From assembly GCA_963844695.1 (NCBI GenBank), contig CAWJPL010000039.1:248001-312000 (forward strand): a DNA stretch of 64,000 bases, in the 5' to 3' direction. Numbering within the stretch: the first letter of the stretch is position 1; every line of letters starts with the position of its first letter. Shown here piece after piece: positions 35,215 through 44,620 of the stretch. The DNA is from RYN-230 sp963844695. Its GTDB lineage: Bacteria; Actinomycetota; Actinomycetes; Streptosporangiales; Streptosporangiaceae. The translations under genes were made by a program, and so were the position numbers. Under the pieces are notes generated by a model. That model worked only from the letters and a program-made list of their open reading frames with translations. It was not told the origin of the DNA and searched no databases.

Positions 35215-36773
35215 AGGTTGGCCGCGCCGGAGCGGAGCACGTACTTCTGGATCTTCCCGGTGGCGGTCTTCGGCAGCTCGGTGACGAACGTCACCCCGCG
35301 CGGGGCCTTGAAGTGAGCCAGCCGTTCCCGGGCGAACGCGATGATCTCCTCTTCGGTCACGGTCTGGCCGTCCCGCAGTACGACGAAAGCCTGCGGGGTC
35401 TCCCCCCACCGCTCGTCCGGCAGCCCCACGATCGCGGCCTCCTGGACCGCCGGATGACGCAGCAGCGTCCCCTCCACCTCGACGGACGAGATGTTCTCGC
35501 CGCCGCTGATGATCACGTCCTTGATCCGGTCGCGGATCTCGACGTAGCCGTCCGGGTGCACCACGGCCGCGTCGCCGGTGTGGAACCAGCCGTCGCCCAT
35601 GGCCCGCTCGGTGGCCTCCGGGTCGTGGTAGTACCCGGACATGACGACGTTCCCGCGGACCACGATCTCGCCCAGCGTCTGCCCGTCCGCGGGGACCTCC
35701 CCGCCGTCCGCCTCGACCACGCGCAGCTCACCCGAGGTGAGCAGCTCCACCCCGGTCCGCGCCTTCTGCACCGCCCGGTCGGCCGGGGTGAGCTTCTCAT
35801 GCTCGGGTAGCGGGGCGCAGACCGTGATGAACGGGGCCGTCTCGGTGAGGCCGTAGACCTGGGTGACCTCCCAGCCGAACTGTTCCTCCAGCCGCTCGAT
35901 GGTCGCAGCGGCCGGCGGCGCGCCAGCCGTCACCACGTGGACACCGGCCGGAACCGCCCCGCGCACCTCAGCCGACGCGTTCGCCAGCGAGATCAGCACG
36001 GTCGGGGCCGCGCACAGGCTGCCGACCCGCTCCTGGCGGATGAGCTGGAACACCGCCCCCGGCTCGACCTTGCGCAGGCAGACATGCGTCGCCGCGGCGG
36101 CGGTGACGGTCCAGGTATACGTCCAGCCGTTCGCGTGGAACATCGGCAGCGTCCACAGGTACCGCTCACCCACCGCCATCGGCAGGTGCAGCAGGGTGCC
36201 GATCGAGTTCATCGTCGCGTTGCGGTGGGTGATCATGACGCCTTTGGGCCGCGCCGTGGTCCCGCTGGTGTAGTTGATCGTGAGGAGGTCCCGCTCGTCC
36301 ACGTCCACGCGGGTGAAGTCGGGGCCCGCGGCGGCGATGGCCACCTCGTAGTCCAGCCAGCCGTCCCGGGCGCCCTCGAACGCGACGAAGTGCCGGACCC
36401 CGGGGAGCTGGTCCCGGACCGAGTCCACGGCGTCCAGGTAGTCCGCGTCGACGCAGACCACGCTGGCCCCGGAGTGGTTGATGATGTAGACGAAGTCCTC
36501 GGCGGTCAGCCGGTAGTTGATCGGCACCAGCACGGCGCCGATCTGCGGTACCGCGTAGAACGCCTCCAGCTGGGCGTGGGTGTTCGGCGCGATCGTCGCC
36601 ACCCGGTCCCCGGGGGCCACGCCGAGCTGCTGCAGCGCGGATGACCACCGGTCGCAGCGGTCGAAGAACTGCTCATAGGTCAGCCGCAGGTCCCCGTCCA
36701 CGACACCCTCGCGGTGCCCGTGCAGCCGTCGGGTGCGGCGGGCGAACTCGAGCGGGCTGAGTGGCGTTTCCAT
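35202..36773 (-). CDS. AMP-dependent acyl-CoA synthetase (fatty acid type)
   Basis: Activates a carboxylic acid to its CoA thioester through an acyl-adenylate. The 523 residues carry the P-loop INYTSGTTARPKGVMITHRN, the A5 motif YGLTETAPF, GWFHTGD, the hinge DRIKDVIISGGENISSVEVE and the catalytic Lys in PKTATGKIQKYVLR. LPMFHANGWTY suggests a medium- or long-chain substrate. ATG 36773. No pathway neighbours fix its role. Confidence 0.9.
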   Translation of the reverse strand: METPLSPLEFARRTRRLHGHREGVVDGDLRLTYEQFFDRCDRWSSALQQLGVAPGDRVATIAPNTHAQLEAFYAVPQIGAVLVPINYRLTAEDFVYIINHSGASVVCVDADYLDAVDSVRDQLPGVRHFVAFEGARDGWLDYEVAIAAAGPDFTRVDVDERDLLTINYTSGTTARPKGVMITHRNATMNSIGTLLHLPMAVGERYLWTLPMFHANGWTYTWTVTAAAATHVCLRKVEPGAVFQLIRQERVGSLCAAPTVLISLANASAEVRGAVPAGVHVVTAGAPPAAATIERLEEQFGWEVTQVYGLTETAPFITVCAPLPEHEKLTPADRAVQKARTGVELLTSGELRVVEADGGEVPADGQTLGEIVVRGNVVMSGYYHDPEATERAMGDGWFHTGDAAVVHPDGYVEIRDRIKDVIISGGENISSVEVEGTLLRHPAVQEAAIVGLPDERWGETPQAFVVLRDGQTVTEEEIIAFARERLAHFKAPRGVTFVTELPKTATGKIQKYVLRSGAANLARQ

Positions 36774-36899
36774 GGCGCGCCTCCACAGTGAAGCGGGTCT
36801 GCGGCCCGCGCAGCGTCAACACGAACGTTAGCGGCAGATCGCAGTTTCCACGAGGACAGGTCCTGCCAGAAGGCCGCGACCTCCCCCGCGCGAGGGGCG

Positions 36900-37742
36900 T
36901 CAGGAGCCGAGAACGCCGGCCAGGATACGGTTCTCGCCGCGCTGCCAGAGGGTGCCGATCTCCGCGAAGCCCGCGGCGCGCAGCCCGTCCACGTGCGTGG
37001 CCAGTTGCACGGACTCCGACCCGTGGTGGTCCTCGCTCAGCCTGCGCTGCTCACGCTCGGCCACCGGGACAGCCAGCGCCGGATCCTCCTTGATCCCGTC
37101 CCACCAGGCCTGCCAGCTTTCCGGCAGGCCGCCGGGGAAGCGGCGCTGCTCCTCCCGCTCGATCAGCGCCTGCCCCAGCCGGACCAGGGTGGGTACCGCC
37201 GTCGCGTCGTCCTGCAGATGGTCCCCGTCGAGCAGCAGGCCCCCGGGCCGCAGCACGGTGGCCAGCCGCGCGTACATGACGTGCAGGGCCTCCGGCGGCA
37301 GCCAGTGCAGCGCCGTGGTGCTCACCGCCGCGTCAGCCAGGCGGTCCAGTCCGAGCGCCCCGGTCCAGCCGTCCGAGCGCAGGTCCACGTCGGCGAACCG
37401 CAGCCCGTCCCGGTCTCCGTACGCGGTGCGGCCGAGGGCCAGCAGCACCGGGTCGGTGTCGATGGCGACGACGCGGGCGGCGGGCATCCGGTCCAGCAGC
37501 CGGACCGACAGCGACCCGGGACCGCAGCCCAGGTCGAGGACGAGCGGGTCGCGGCGCCCGGTGGCCTCCTCGACCGCGTCGATGAGGGCGGTGAAGCGCT
37601 CCTCCCGGTCGGGCAGGTACCCCTGCTGCTGGACCTCCCACCGGGCGATCCAGCGCTGCGCGGTCTCGCGGTCCAGTACGTCCTGGTTCTGGTCGGGCAC
37701 GCCCGCCTCCTCGTGACTGACGACTATGCTTTCGCCAGTCAC
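36900..37742 (-). CDS. Class I SAM-dependent methyltransferase
   Basis: A 280-residue methyltransferase. Motif I VLDLGCGPGSLSVRLLDRMP binds SAM, VVAIDTDPVLLALG supplies the acidic ribose ligand, and VSTTALHWLPPEALHVMYARLATVLRPGG is the post-I/II core. The C-terminal third is an alpha-helical lid and may define the substrate, which is unknown. It is divergent from the CGNR-type regulator with only 29 bases between starts, so the two probably share a control region. Confidence 0.85.
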   Translation of the reverse strand: MTGESIVVSHEEAGVPDQNQDVLDRETAQRWIARWEVQQQGYLPDREERFTALIDAVEEATGRRDPLVLDLGCGPGSLSVRLLDRMPAARVVAIDTDPVLLALGRTAYGDRDGLRFADVDLRSDGWTGALGLDRLADAAVSTTALHWLPPEALHVMYARLATVLRPGGLLLDGDHLQDDATAVPTLVRLGQALIEREEQRRFPGGLPESWQAWWDGIKEDPALAVPVAEREQRRLSEDHHGSESVQLATHVDGLRAAGFAEIGTLWQRGENRILAGVLGS

Positions 37743-37771
37743 AACCTAGGACGCGGGGTGTAACTGGTCAA

Positions 37772-38350
37772 GTGAATTTCAACAGTCACATGGACATCGT
37801 GGTGACAGTGGCGGTCAGCCTGGTCAACCGGCTCACGCCGGGCGAGGAACGCGGCCATCCCTACCCGCCGCTGGACGAGGCCGGGCTGCCGGCGGCGGCC
37901 ACCGCGGCGCTGCGCGCAGGCCGGCCCGACACCCGTGACGTCACGCTGCCCGAGGCCAGGGAACTGGCCAGTTTCGCGGCGGCGTTCCGGGTGGTGTTCG
38001 CCGCCGTCGCCTCGGGTGACGTCGACGCCGCCGCCCGCCAGGTCAATGAGGTGATCGCGGCCACCGGCGCCCATCCCCGGCTGGACCGCCACGACGGTGA
38101 ACCGTGGCACCTGCACTTTCACGGGACCGTGGATGACCTGGCGACCGGCTGGGCGGCCGGCTGCGCGACCGGCCTGGCCGTGGTGCTGGGCAGCGAACTG
38201 TACGGCCGGATCGGGGTATGCACCGCACCGCGCTGCGACCGGGCCTACGTGGACACCTCACGCAACGGCACCCGCCGCTTCTGCTCCACGACCTGCCAGA
38301 ACCGGGTGAAGGCGGCCGCCTTCCGGGCCCGGCAGGCCGCTTTGGGCTAA
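37772..38350 (+). CDS. CGNR zinc-finger transcriptional regulator
   Basis: A 192-residue protein with an N-terminal ABATE-like region (VAVSLVNRLTPGEERG, LPEARELASFAAAFRVVF). The C-terminal zinc finger IGVCTAPRCDRAYVDTSRNGTRRFCSTTCQNRVKAAAFR has the C-x4-C...C-x3-C spacing and the QNR variant of the CGNR motif. Such proteins are probable stress or ligand-sensing regulators. It overlaps the MFS gene by four bases at the stop codons and is divergent from the methyltransferase. Confidence 0.85.
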   Translation: MNFNSHMDIVVTVAVSLVNRLTPGEERGHPYPPLDEAGLPAAATAALRAGRPDTRDVTLPEARELASFAAAFRVVFAAVASGDVDAAARQVNEVIAATGAHPRLDRHDGEPWHLHFHGTVDDLATGWAAGCATGLAVVLGSELYGRIGVCTAPRCDRAYVDTSRNGTRRFCSTTCQNRVKAAAFRARQAALG

Positions 38351-39735
38351 TCCGGGGGTGAGGCCGTGACGGCGCGCACCGCGGGCAGGGCCAGCACGAC
38401 CGCGCAGCTCAGCGTGGACCAGGCGGCGCCGAAGCCGAGCACGGTCCGGGCCCCGACCACGGCGGCGACCGGCCCGGCGGCGGCGAACGCGACCGGGCCG
38501 AACGCGAAGGCGGCGACGGCCTGGAAGGCGCTCACCCGGCTCAGCACGCCCGGGGGCAGCTGCTGCTGCTCGGCGGCCGCCGCGAACGTGCCGCCCAGGG
38601 CGGACCCGGCCCCCGCGACCAGGGCCCCGGCGGCGACCGCCGCCACCGGGGCGCGCAGCGCGAGCAGCGCGCAGGGCACCCCATAACCGAACGTCCCCAC
38701 CGTGGCCGCGATCATGGGGCGGCGTGGGTTCCGGCCCAGGGCCGCCATGGCCCCCAGCACCGACCCGCCGCCGTAGCAGGCCATGATCGCGCCCCAGGCC
38801 CCCGCCCCGCCGAGGTAGTCCCGGCTCAGCACCGGGCCGAGCAGCAGGTACGGGCCCCAGGTCAGCAGGTTGAACAGGGTGAACTGGACCGTCGTGATCA
38901 CCAGCCATGGCCGCCCGCGGAACTCGGCCCAGCCGTCCCGCAGGTCTTCGAGGTAGGAGTGCGCGGTGAGTGTCCGGGCGGCGGGCAGCCGGAGTGACGC
39001 CAGGGCCAGCACGCTGACCGCGTAGGAGGCCGCGTCGAGCGCGATGACGGTGCCCGGCCCGGCCAGCGCGACCAGGACGCCGGCCAGGCTGGGGCCGGCC
39101 ACCACGGCCGCGGACCGGGCCGCGCTGAGCAACGCGTTGGCGTTGACCAGATCGTCCCGGGGGGCCAGCTCGACGGTCAGCCCGCTGAGCGCCGGGGTGA
39201 AGACCGCGTCGCCGGTCCCCCGGACGGTGGCGAGCAGGACGAACACCCACAACGCCGGGTGGCCGGCCAGCACGGCCCCGGCCAGCGCGGCCTGGGCGGC
39301 GCAGCGGGTGGCGTCAGCGCCCAGCATGACCGGCCGCCGGCCGACCCGGTCGGCGAGGACCCCGCCGCCCAGCATGAACAGCACCTGCGGGACGATCCCG
39401 GCCGCGAGGACCACGCCGAGGTCGCTGGCCGTGCCGCCGTCGTCGAGCACGGCGAAGGAGACCGCCAGCGCGGACATCGAGGTGCCCAGGAGCGAGGTGG
39501 CGTACCCGGCGAAGAAGTGAGCGAAGTCGCGGTCACGGAGCACGCGCGCCCGCCCCCACGGCCGGGCCGGACCCCTGGGCGCCGACGGCGCGGGCCCGCT
39601 CCGGGGCCCGGCCCCATCCCTTCGCCCAGCGGCATTTACCGCGGCAATTGAATGGCCTGCGGCCGGTGATTTACTGCGGTGGATAAACGCCACGAGAGAT
39701 CGCCTTCGCACCCTCTCTACCTTGCCATTCTCCAA
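38347..39735 (-). CDS. MFS transporter (drug efflux type)
   Basis: About twelve membrane segments. FLRDRDF-type start appears as VLRDRDFAHFFAGYATSLLG, with motif A GGGVLADRVGRRPVML between helices 2 and 3, and AVFTPALSGLTVELAPRDDL. It fits the MFS group related to enterobactin/macrolide exporters. The substrate is unknown. The frame opens at ATG 39735, but the first ~60 residues are coded by AT-rich, repeat-bearing DNA. GTG 39543, directly before LRDRDF, may be the real start. Confidence 0.82.
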   Translation of the reverse strand: MENGKVERVRRRSLVAFIHRSKSPAAGHSIAAVNAAGRRDGAGPRSGPAPSAPRGPARPWGRARVLRDRDFAHFFAGYATSLLGTSMSALAVSFAVLDDGGTASDLGVVLAAGIVPQVLFMLGGGVLADRVGRRPVMLGADATRCAAQAALAGAVLAGHPALWVFVLLATVRGTGDAVFTPALSGLTVELAPRDDLVNANALLSAARSAAVVAGPSLAGVLVALAGPGTVIALDAASYAVSVLALASLRLPAARTLTAHSYLEDLRDGWAEFRGRPWLVITTVQFTLFNLLTWGPYLLLGPVLSRDYLGGAGAWGAIMACYGGGSVLGAMAALGRNPRRPMIAATVGTFGYGVPCALLALRAPVAAVAAGALVAGAGSALGGTFAAAAEQQQLPPGVLSRVSAFQAVAAFAFGPVAFAAAGPVAAVVGARTVLGFGAAWSTLSCAVVLALPAVRAVTASPPD

Positions 39736-39819
39736 TTATTAAGGCCAGGGTGGTTGGCGTTATGGAGCGATAGTGAATTGGCTGTTATGCGGGAGCAGTG
39801 AGAAGTTGCCGCAGTAAAT
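39634..39819. repeat. Three copies of an ATTTACyGCGG motif in the MFS/recombinase intergenic region
   Basis: ATTTACCGCGGCAA at 39634-39647, ATTTACTGCGG at 39668-39678, and the inverted TTGCCGCAGTAAAT at 39806-39819. The outer two match at 13 of 14 bases when one is reversed. They lie in the low-GC stretch between two divergent genes, and could be operator sites for either, or recombination core sites. Confidence 0.6.
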
Positions 39820-39847
39820 GTGGTGGCGGCCGGTGTTACGATTAACC

Positions 39848-40669
39848 ATGTCCAGTCCAGCGCCGGTGGAGTACGCGGCCGCGGTGGAGCGGTTCCTCGG
39901 CCAGGCGGCCCTGGGTCCCGCGTCCCGCCGGGTGTACCGCATTTCGCTGGCTTCCTGGTCCTGGCCGCTGGTCGGCCAGCCGGCGCCCCGGGGTGCGGGC
40001 CGCCGCGGCGCGGCGCCGCCTTTCGTCCCGCTGGCCCGGCTCGACGACCCCGGGACCGGGCCGGCCCTGGCCGCCGCGCTGCGCGACCGGGCCGCCGGAA
40101 CGGACGTGCGCACGGTGAACCGGGAGCTCTCGGCGCTGCGCAGCGCCGTGGCCTGGTGGCAGGACCAGCGCTGGATCACCCGCGACCCGACCGCGGGCCT
40201 GCGCCACCTGGCCGGGCCTCCGCCGCCCCAGCCGGCGCTCACCGGCGCCGGGCTGACCCGGCTGTTCCAGGCCGCACCGGCCTTGCGTGAGCACGCGCTG
40301 TGGCGGGTGCTGCACGACAGCGCCGTTCCCGCCGACGAGGTGCTCCGCCTGAGCGTCGGCTCGCTGGACCTGGGCCAGCACCGCGGGCGCCGCACCCCGT
40401 CCGGGCCGGACCAGTGGATCCGGTGGGGCGCGGCCAGCACCGAACTACTGCGCTGGCTGACCGCGGGCCGCCCGGAGGGACCGGTCTTCCTGACCAGCCG
40501 CCGGGCCCCGGCCGGGACTCCCGCGGCGGACGTGTGCCCGCTCACCGGGCGGGCCCGGCTGTCCTACCGGCGCGCCGCCGAGGTATTCACCGAGGTCACC
40601 CGGCCGCTCGATCCGGCGGGGCGCGGCTGGACGCTCAGCCAGCTCCGCCCGGCCGACCTCCGCCACTAA
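39848..40669 (+). CDS. Tyrosine recombinase-like protein, C-terminus truncated
   Basis: A 273-residue protein related to phage integrases. N-terminal SAM-like helices: VEYAAAVERFLGQAALGPASRRVYRISLASWSW. Core-domain parts: VRTVNRELSALRSAVAWW, LWRVLHDSAVPADEVLRLSVGSLDL (Arg I region) and LSYRRAAEVFTEVTRPL. It ends WTLSQLRPADLRH-stop: the box II histidine position is Ser (SQLR), and the following H/W and the nucleophilic Tyr are absent. It is probably inactive or a degraded mobile-element integrase; no excision partner is near. ATG 39848. Confidence 0.65.
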   Translation: MSSPAPVEYAAAVERFLGQAALGPASRRVYRISLASWSWPLVGQPAPRGAGRRGAAPPFVPLARLDDPGTGPALAAALRDRAAGTDVRTVNRELSALRSAVAWWQDQRWITRDPTAGLRHLAGPPPPQPALTGAGLTRLFQAAPALREHALWRVLHDSAVPADEVLRLSVGSLDLGQHRGRRTPSGPDQWIRWGAASTELLRWLTAGRPEGPVFLTSRRAPAGTPAADVCPLTGRARLSYRRAAEVFTEVTRPLDPAGRGWTLSQLRPADLRH

Positions 40670-40698
40670 CCCGGCCCCCGCCCGGCTGGGCCGCACCT

Positions 40699-40751
40699 CA
40701 TGACGATGGTCGATCTCTGCCATCTGGGCCCACAAATTGACCACGGTCATG
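40699..40751. repeat. Imperfect 13-bp inverted repeat after the recombinase gene
   Basis: CATGACGATGGTC at 40699 and GACCACGGTCATG at 40739 pair at 11 of 13 positions around a 27-base spacer. It lies between the recombinase-like gene and soxR, which are convergent, and may be a terminator or a recombinase site. Confidence 0.5.
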
Positions 40752-40786
40752 ACGGCCCCGGGACGCAGGCGCCCGGCGGGAGGGGG

Positions 40787-41266
40787 TCAGCGGGCGCTGG
40801 CCAGGCGGGAGTCGTCGCGGCGCAGGCCCGGGGGCAGGTAGGCGGCGCCGGGGCCGCCGGCCCGGGCGGTGTCCGCGGGGTTGGAGATCGCGCAACGCTG
40901 CAGCGACAGGCAGCCGCAGCCGATGCAGGAGTCCAGCCCGTCGCGCAGCGCGGTGAGCGCCTCGATCTGCTCGTCCAGCCGGTGCCGCCAGCCCCGGGAC
41001 AGCCGGGACCAGTCCGCGCGGGTCGGGGTCCGCCCCGCGGGCAGCGACGACAGCGCCTCGGCCACCTCGTTCAGGCTGAGCCCGACGTTGCGGGCCGCCC
41101 GGATGAAGGCCAGCCGGCGCAGCGTGCTGCGCTCGAAGCGGCGCTGGTTGCCCGCGGTCCGGTCCGCGGCCAGCAGGCCGAGGCCTTCGTAGTAGCGGAT
41201 CGCCGACTCGGCGAAGCCGCTGCGCCGGGCTATCTCACCGACCGTGAGCAAGTCCGTGGTGCGCAC
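40787..41266 (-). CDS. soxR: SoxR redox-sensing transcriptional activator
   Basis: MerR-family [2Fe-2S] regulator. The HTH is LLTVGEIARRSGFAESAIRYYEGLGLL; the cluster motif CIGCGCLSLQRC matches C-x2-C-x-C-x5-C. In actinomycetes SoxR answers to redox-active metabolites and controls few genes, often oxidoreductases. Preferred start GTG 41266, five bases after GGGAGG, gives 159 residues; ATG 41296 in the same frame is possible. A motif upstream of this gene also precedes the SDR at 43910. Confidence 0.93.
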   Translation of the reverse strand: MRTTDLLTVGEIARRSGFAESAIRYYEGLGLLAADRTAGNQRRFERSTLRRLAFIRAARNVGLSLNEVAEALSSLPAGRTPTRADWSRLSRGWRHRLDEQIEALTALRDGLDSCIGCGCLSLQRCAISNPADTARAGGPGAAYLPPGLRRDDSRLASAR

Positions 41267-41304
41267 CGGGTCCTCCCTGGCATGGCTCGCTGACATAAAG
41301 CTGG

Positions 41305-41321
41305 CTTCAACTACAAGTATG
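41305..41321. promoter_or_regulatory. Motif upstream of soxR shared with the SDR promoter
   Basis: CTTCAACTACAAGTATG lies about 40 bases before the soxR start (on the opposite strand). It agrees at 14 of 17 positions with CTTCAGCTATCAGTATG at 43862-43878 upstream of the SDR. A shared regulator, probably SoxR, is inferred. Confidence 0.4.
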
Positions 41322-41381
41322 CCACGCGGCCCGGCGGGGCCGGGGCCTAACCGGCACCGGGCCGCGCGGCACAGCCAGGGC

Positions 41382-43579
41382 CTAGCCGGCGCAGGGGCCG
41401 GTCTGGGGGGCGTAGATGACGACGGACCGGTTCTCGAACACCGGGCGATACCGGGCCGGGTGGCCCTGGAAGCCCGCCAGGTCGGCCTCGGGGTCAGGGC
41501 CGGTCTTGCGGTAGACGACCACGAACCGGACGTCCTCACGGGCGATGGCCTGCTCCGCGGCACAACTAGCCGGGTGCTCCAGGACTTCCTGCGAGTCGAT
41601 CAGCGGCCTGACCCCGGCGGGCGGCAGCGATCGCGCCTTGGCGAACGACACGCCCGGGGTGTAGTACATCAGGCCGGTGTAGTCCCCCAGGGCGAGCACG
41701 GAGCGCTCGGTGATCCCGTGATTCATGGGGGTGGCGACGATCGTGCCGCCCGAGTTGTGCGCCCGGAGCCAGGCACCGGCCGCCACGACGGGCGCGCTCA
41801 GCAGGCGGGCCGGGCTCGACTCGGTCCGGGCTTCCCGGGCCGACGGCACGCCGACGGCCAGCACGACCAGGACCGCCAGGGCCAGGGAGAGCACCGCGAC
41901 CGGGACCACCTGGCCCCGCCGCGACGTCTGCCAGGCCAGCCAGGCTGTTTTCAGCAGCACGCCGAGACCCAGGGCGGCGACCACCGAGAGCGCCGCGCCG
42001 AGGTCGCGCTCAAACCGCTGCGGGAAGCCGTCGGCGGCGGTCCGGCTTCCCGCGTACATCACCAGGCACCAGGCCACCACCGTCACCGTGGCCAGGACGG
42101 CGCGGGCCTGCGCTCGTACCTCAGCGTCAGCACGAGCAGGGCCAGCCCGAACACGCCGAGCCAGATGATGGGCGCGGCCAGGGCGGAGAACAGGTGCAGC
42201 GGCGCCGGGACCGACTGGCTGCCGAGCACCTGGGACACCGCGGCCGACGAGGCGGAATGCCCGGCCACCGGCCAGCCGACGCCGTAGGTGTACCAGCCGT
42301 AGCCGATGGCGAGCACCCCCAGCGCCACCAGCCCGGCCAGCACCGTGCGGACCTCGGTGCGCCGCCGCAGGTAGAGCAGGAACGGCACGGAGGTGGCCAC
42401 GGCCAGGACCAGGATCAGCGCCTCGTACAGGGTGGCCACCGAGTGGTACAGGATCGGGGACGCGCCCAGCACCGCCGCCAGCGCAGCGGACCGCCGCGAG
42501 GGCGACGCGTAGAGGGTGAGCAGGGCGGCGACACCCATGGTGATCAGGAAGTAGGCGCTGGTCAGGTCGGGGTAACGGCCGTCGGCGAGGCTTCCGTAGG
42601 CGCCGTGCAGCACCAGCCCCGACAGGGCTGCCGCGGCGATCCCGTACCCCCAGCCCCACAGCCGGGTGCCCAGCACGTACAGGGCCAGGGCGGTGAGCAC
42701 CAGGAGCGCGGGGGCGATCACCGGGTACAGCACCAGCGGCGGCAGGCCGGACAGCCGGGAGAGCACGGCACTCACGGCCGGGAAGCCGGGCGGGTAGATC
42801 AGGTAGGACCGATACGATCCGTGGCTGAGCATCTGCTGGGCCATCAGGGCATGCGAGAAGTGGTCGAGCCCGCGGATGGAGGGCCAGTCGTAGCGGATCA
42901 CGGGCTCGTAGGCGCGGACCGCGGTGGCCGCGAGCACGATCGCGAGGGCCGGCCCGCGCAGGGCGGCCGCGGCGGGCCGGGGCTCGCGGGTGCGCCCGGG
43001 CGGCACCTCCTGGCCGGGGACGCTGTCCGGTCCGGTCCGGTCCTGGTCCGGGACCTGGGCTGGAGCCTGGTCCGGGACCTGGGCCGGAGCCTGGCTGGAG
43101 CCTCGGCGGACCTCGTCCGGCGCCCGGCGGGGGCGGCCGAGGACGGCCGCCAGCACCAGCAGCAGGAGGATCAGCCCGTTCAGCCAGCCGGGCGCGGGAC
43201 TCGCGTGCAGCACTGAGACCAGGGCGGCCACGAAGGCGACGGCCAGCAAAGCCAGCGCGCGGGGGTCGCGGATCGCGCCGGGGGCGGCCAGGATGGGCTC
43301 GGCCGACCCGGGTGCGGCGCCCCTCCACAGCAGGACCAGGGCCCCGGAGCCGAAGACGAGGACCACGGACGCGAGCGCGATCCACAGCGTGACCCCCGAC
43401 CCGGCGAGGCGGGCCAGGACCAGCGCCACGACCGGGACAGTGGCCAGTGACAGCGCACTGGAATAGCCCAGCCGCTCAGCCAGGCCCCCCGCCGGCCGCA
43501 GCAGGGCGGCCCAGAAGTAACCGGGCAGCACGACGGCAGCGGCCGCCGCGCACAGTGCGCGGAAGAGGTCCAGGAGCAT
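41382..43579 (-). CDS. Large multi-span membrane protein, frame break near 42110
   Basis: About 730 residues. The first frame gives ten or more transmembrane segments (for example ALALLAVAFVAALVSVL), and YEPVIRYDWPSIRGLDHFSHALMAQQMLSHG in an outer loop. After RYERRPA it moves to RAVLATVTVVAWCLVMY and ends with a soluble domain (YTGLMYYTPGVSF, AEQAIAREDVRFVVVYRKTG). The topology resembles GT-C or cell-wall polymer biosynthesis proteins; the function is not known. A short Gln/Pro/Ala repeat (QAPAQVPDQ, twice) sits in a cytoplasmic loop. Confidence 0.68.
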
Positions 43580-43909
43580 CGGGCACCCGCCAGGAGAACA
43601 GCAGCACGGACGACAGCGTCCTGGCAGACCCTCGCCGCAAACGTTCTGAAACCGAAGTGTCCGGAGTGTACCGAAACAACCGGCCTGGATGCCCGGGATT
43701 CAGCTTTCCCGCGTGGCCCGGACCGGGGGGGTCATGGCGCCGCGGCAGGCCGCCGCCGGGGCGGGCGGGAGAGCCACCGCGGCGGGCCCGCCGAAGGGCG
43801 CGGCCCCACCGGCGGCCGTCCTGGACCGAGCGGCCCTCGCGCTCCCTTGACTTCAAGTTGACTTCAGCTATCAGTATGGGCATCGCACCCGGAAGACATC
43901 GGAGGAGCC
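43580..43909. other. Intergenic region with a MerR/SoxR-type promoter for the SDR
   Basis: About 330 bases without a gene between divergent starts. The left part, up to 43845, is very GC-rich and featureless. The right end holds TTGACT (43847-43852) and CAGTAT (43872-43877) with 19 bases between, the long spacer typical of MerR-family-activated promoters. The dyad-like CTTCAAGTTGACTTCAG (43851-43867) resembles the SoxR box core TCAAGTTAACTTGA. GGAGGA then precedes the SDR start. Confidence 0.5.
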
Positions 43910-44620
43910 ATGCCTACTGCTGTGATCACTGGAGCGTCCCAGGGCCTGGGCCGGGCTGTCGCCCGCGCCCTGGCGGAGCGCGGCTGGTCCCTGGTCGTGG
44001 ACGCCCGCCACGCGGCGGAACTGGCCGCCGCCGTCCGCGGGCTCCCCGCCGTGACCGCGATCCCCGGCGACGTGACCGACCCCGCGCACCGGGCCCGGAT
44101 CGCCACGGCGATCACCCCGGCGGGGCGCCTCGATCTGCTCATCAACAACGCCAGCCGCCTCGGGCCCAGCCCGCAGCCGGTGCTGCGCCGTTACCCGCTG
44201 GCCGAACTGGGCCAGGTCTACCAGACCAACGTGCTGGCGCCGCTGGCCCTGATCCAGCTGCTGGGCGGCCCGCTCACGGCCGCCGGCGGAACGGTGGTCA
44301 ACGTCAGCTCGGACGCGGCCGCCGACGCCTACCCAGGCTGGGGCGGCTACGGCTCAGCCAAGGCCGCGCTCGACCAGCTCACCGCGGTCCTCGCCGCCGA
44401 AGAGCCCGCGCTGCGCTGCTACGCGTTCGACCCGGGCGACATGCGCACCGCCCTGCACCAGCAGGCCTTCCCCGGCGAGGACATCTCCGACCGGCCCGAG
44501 CCGGAGCTGGCCGCGGCGGCGCTGCTGCGGCTGCTCGGCGAGCGGCCGCCCAGCGGCCGCTACCGGGCCAGCGACTACCCGGCGGCCAGCCTCCCGCAGA
44601 GTGCGGCGGTGGCCCGGTGA
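43910..44620 (+). CDS. Short-chain dehydrogenase/reductase
   Basis: A 236-residue Rossmann oxidoreductase. TGASQGLGRAVARAL is the cofactor loop, NNAS the structural motif, VNVSSDAA holds the catalytic Ser, and YGSAKAALDQL is the YxxxK pair. DARHAAEL after strand 2 suggests that both NADP and NAD are possible. The upstream promoter has SoxR-like features, and SoxR regulons in actinomycetes often contain such reductases. Its stop overlaps the next start (GTGA). Confidence 0.88.
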   Translation: MPTAVITGASQGLGRAVARALAERGWSLVVDARHAAELAAAVRGLPAVTAIPGDVTDPAHRARIATAITPAGRLDLLINNASRLGPSPQPVLRRYPLAELGQVYQTNVLAPLALIQLLGGPLTAAGGTVVNVSSDAAADAYPGWGGYGSAKAALDQLTAVLAAEEPALRCYAFDPGDMRTALHQQAFPGEDISDRPEPELAAAALLRLLGERPPSGRYRASDYPAASLPQSAAVAR

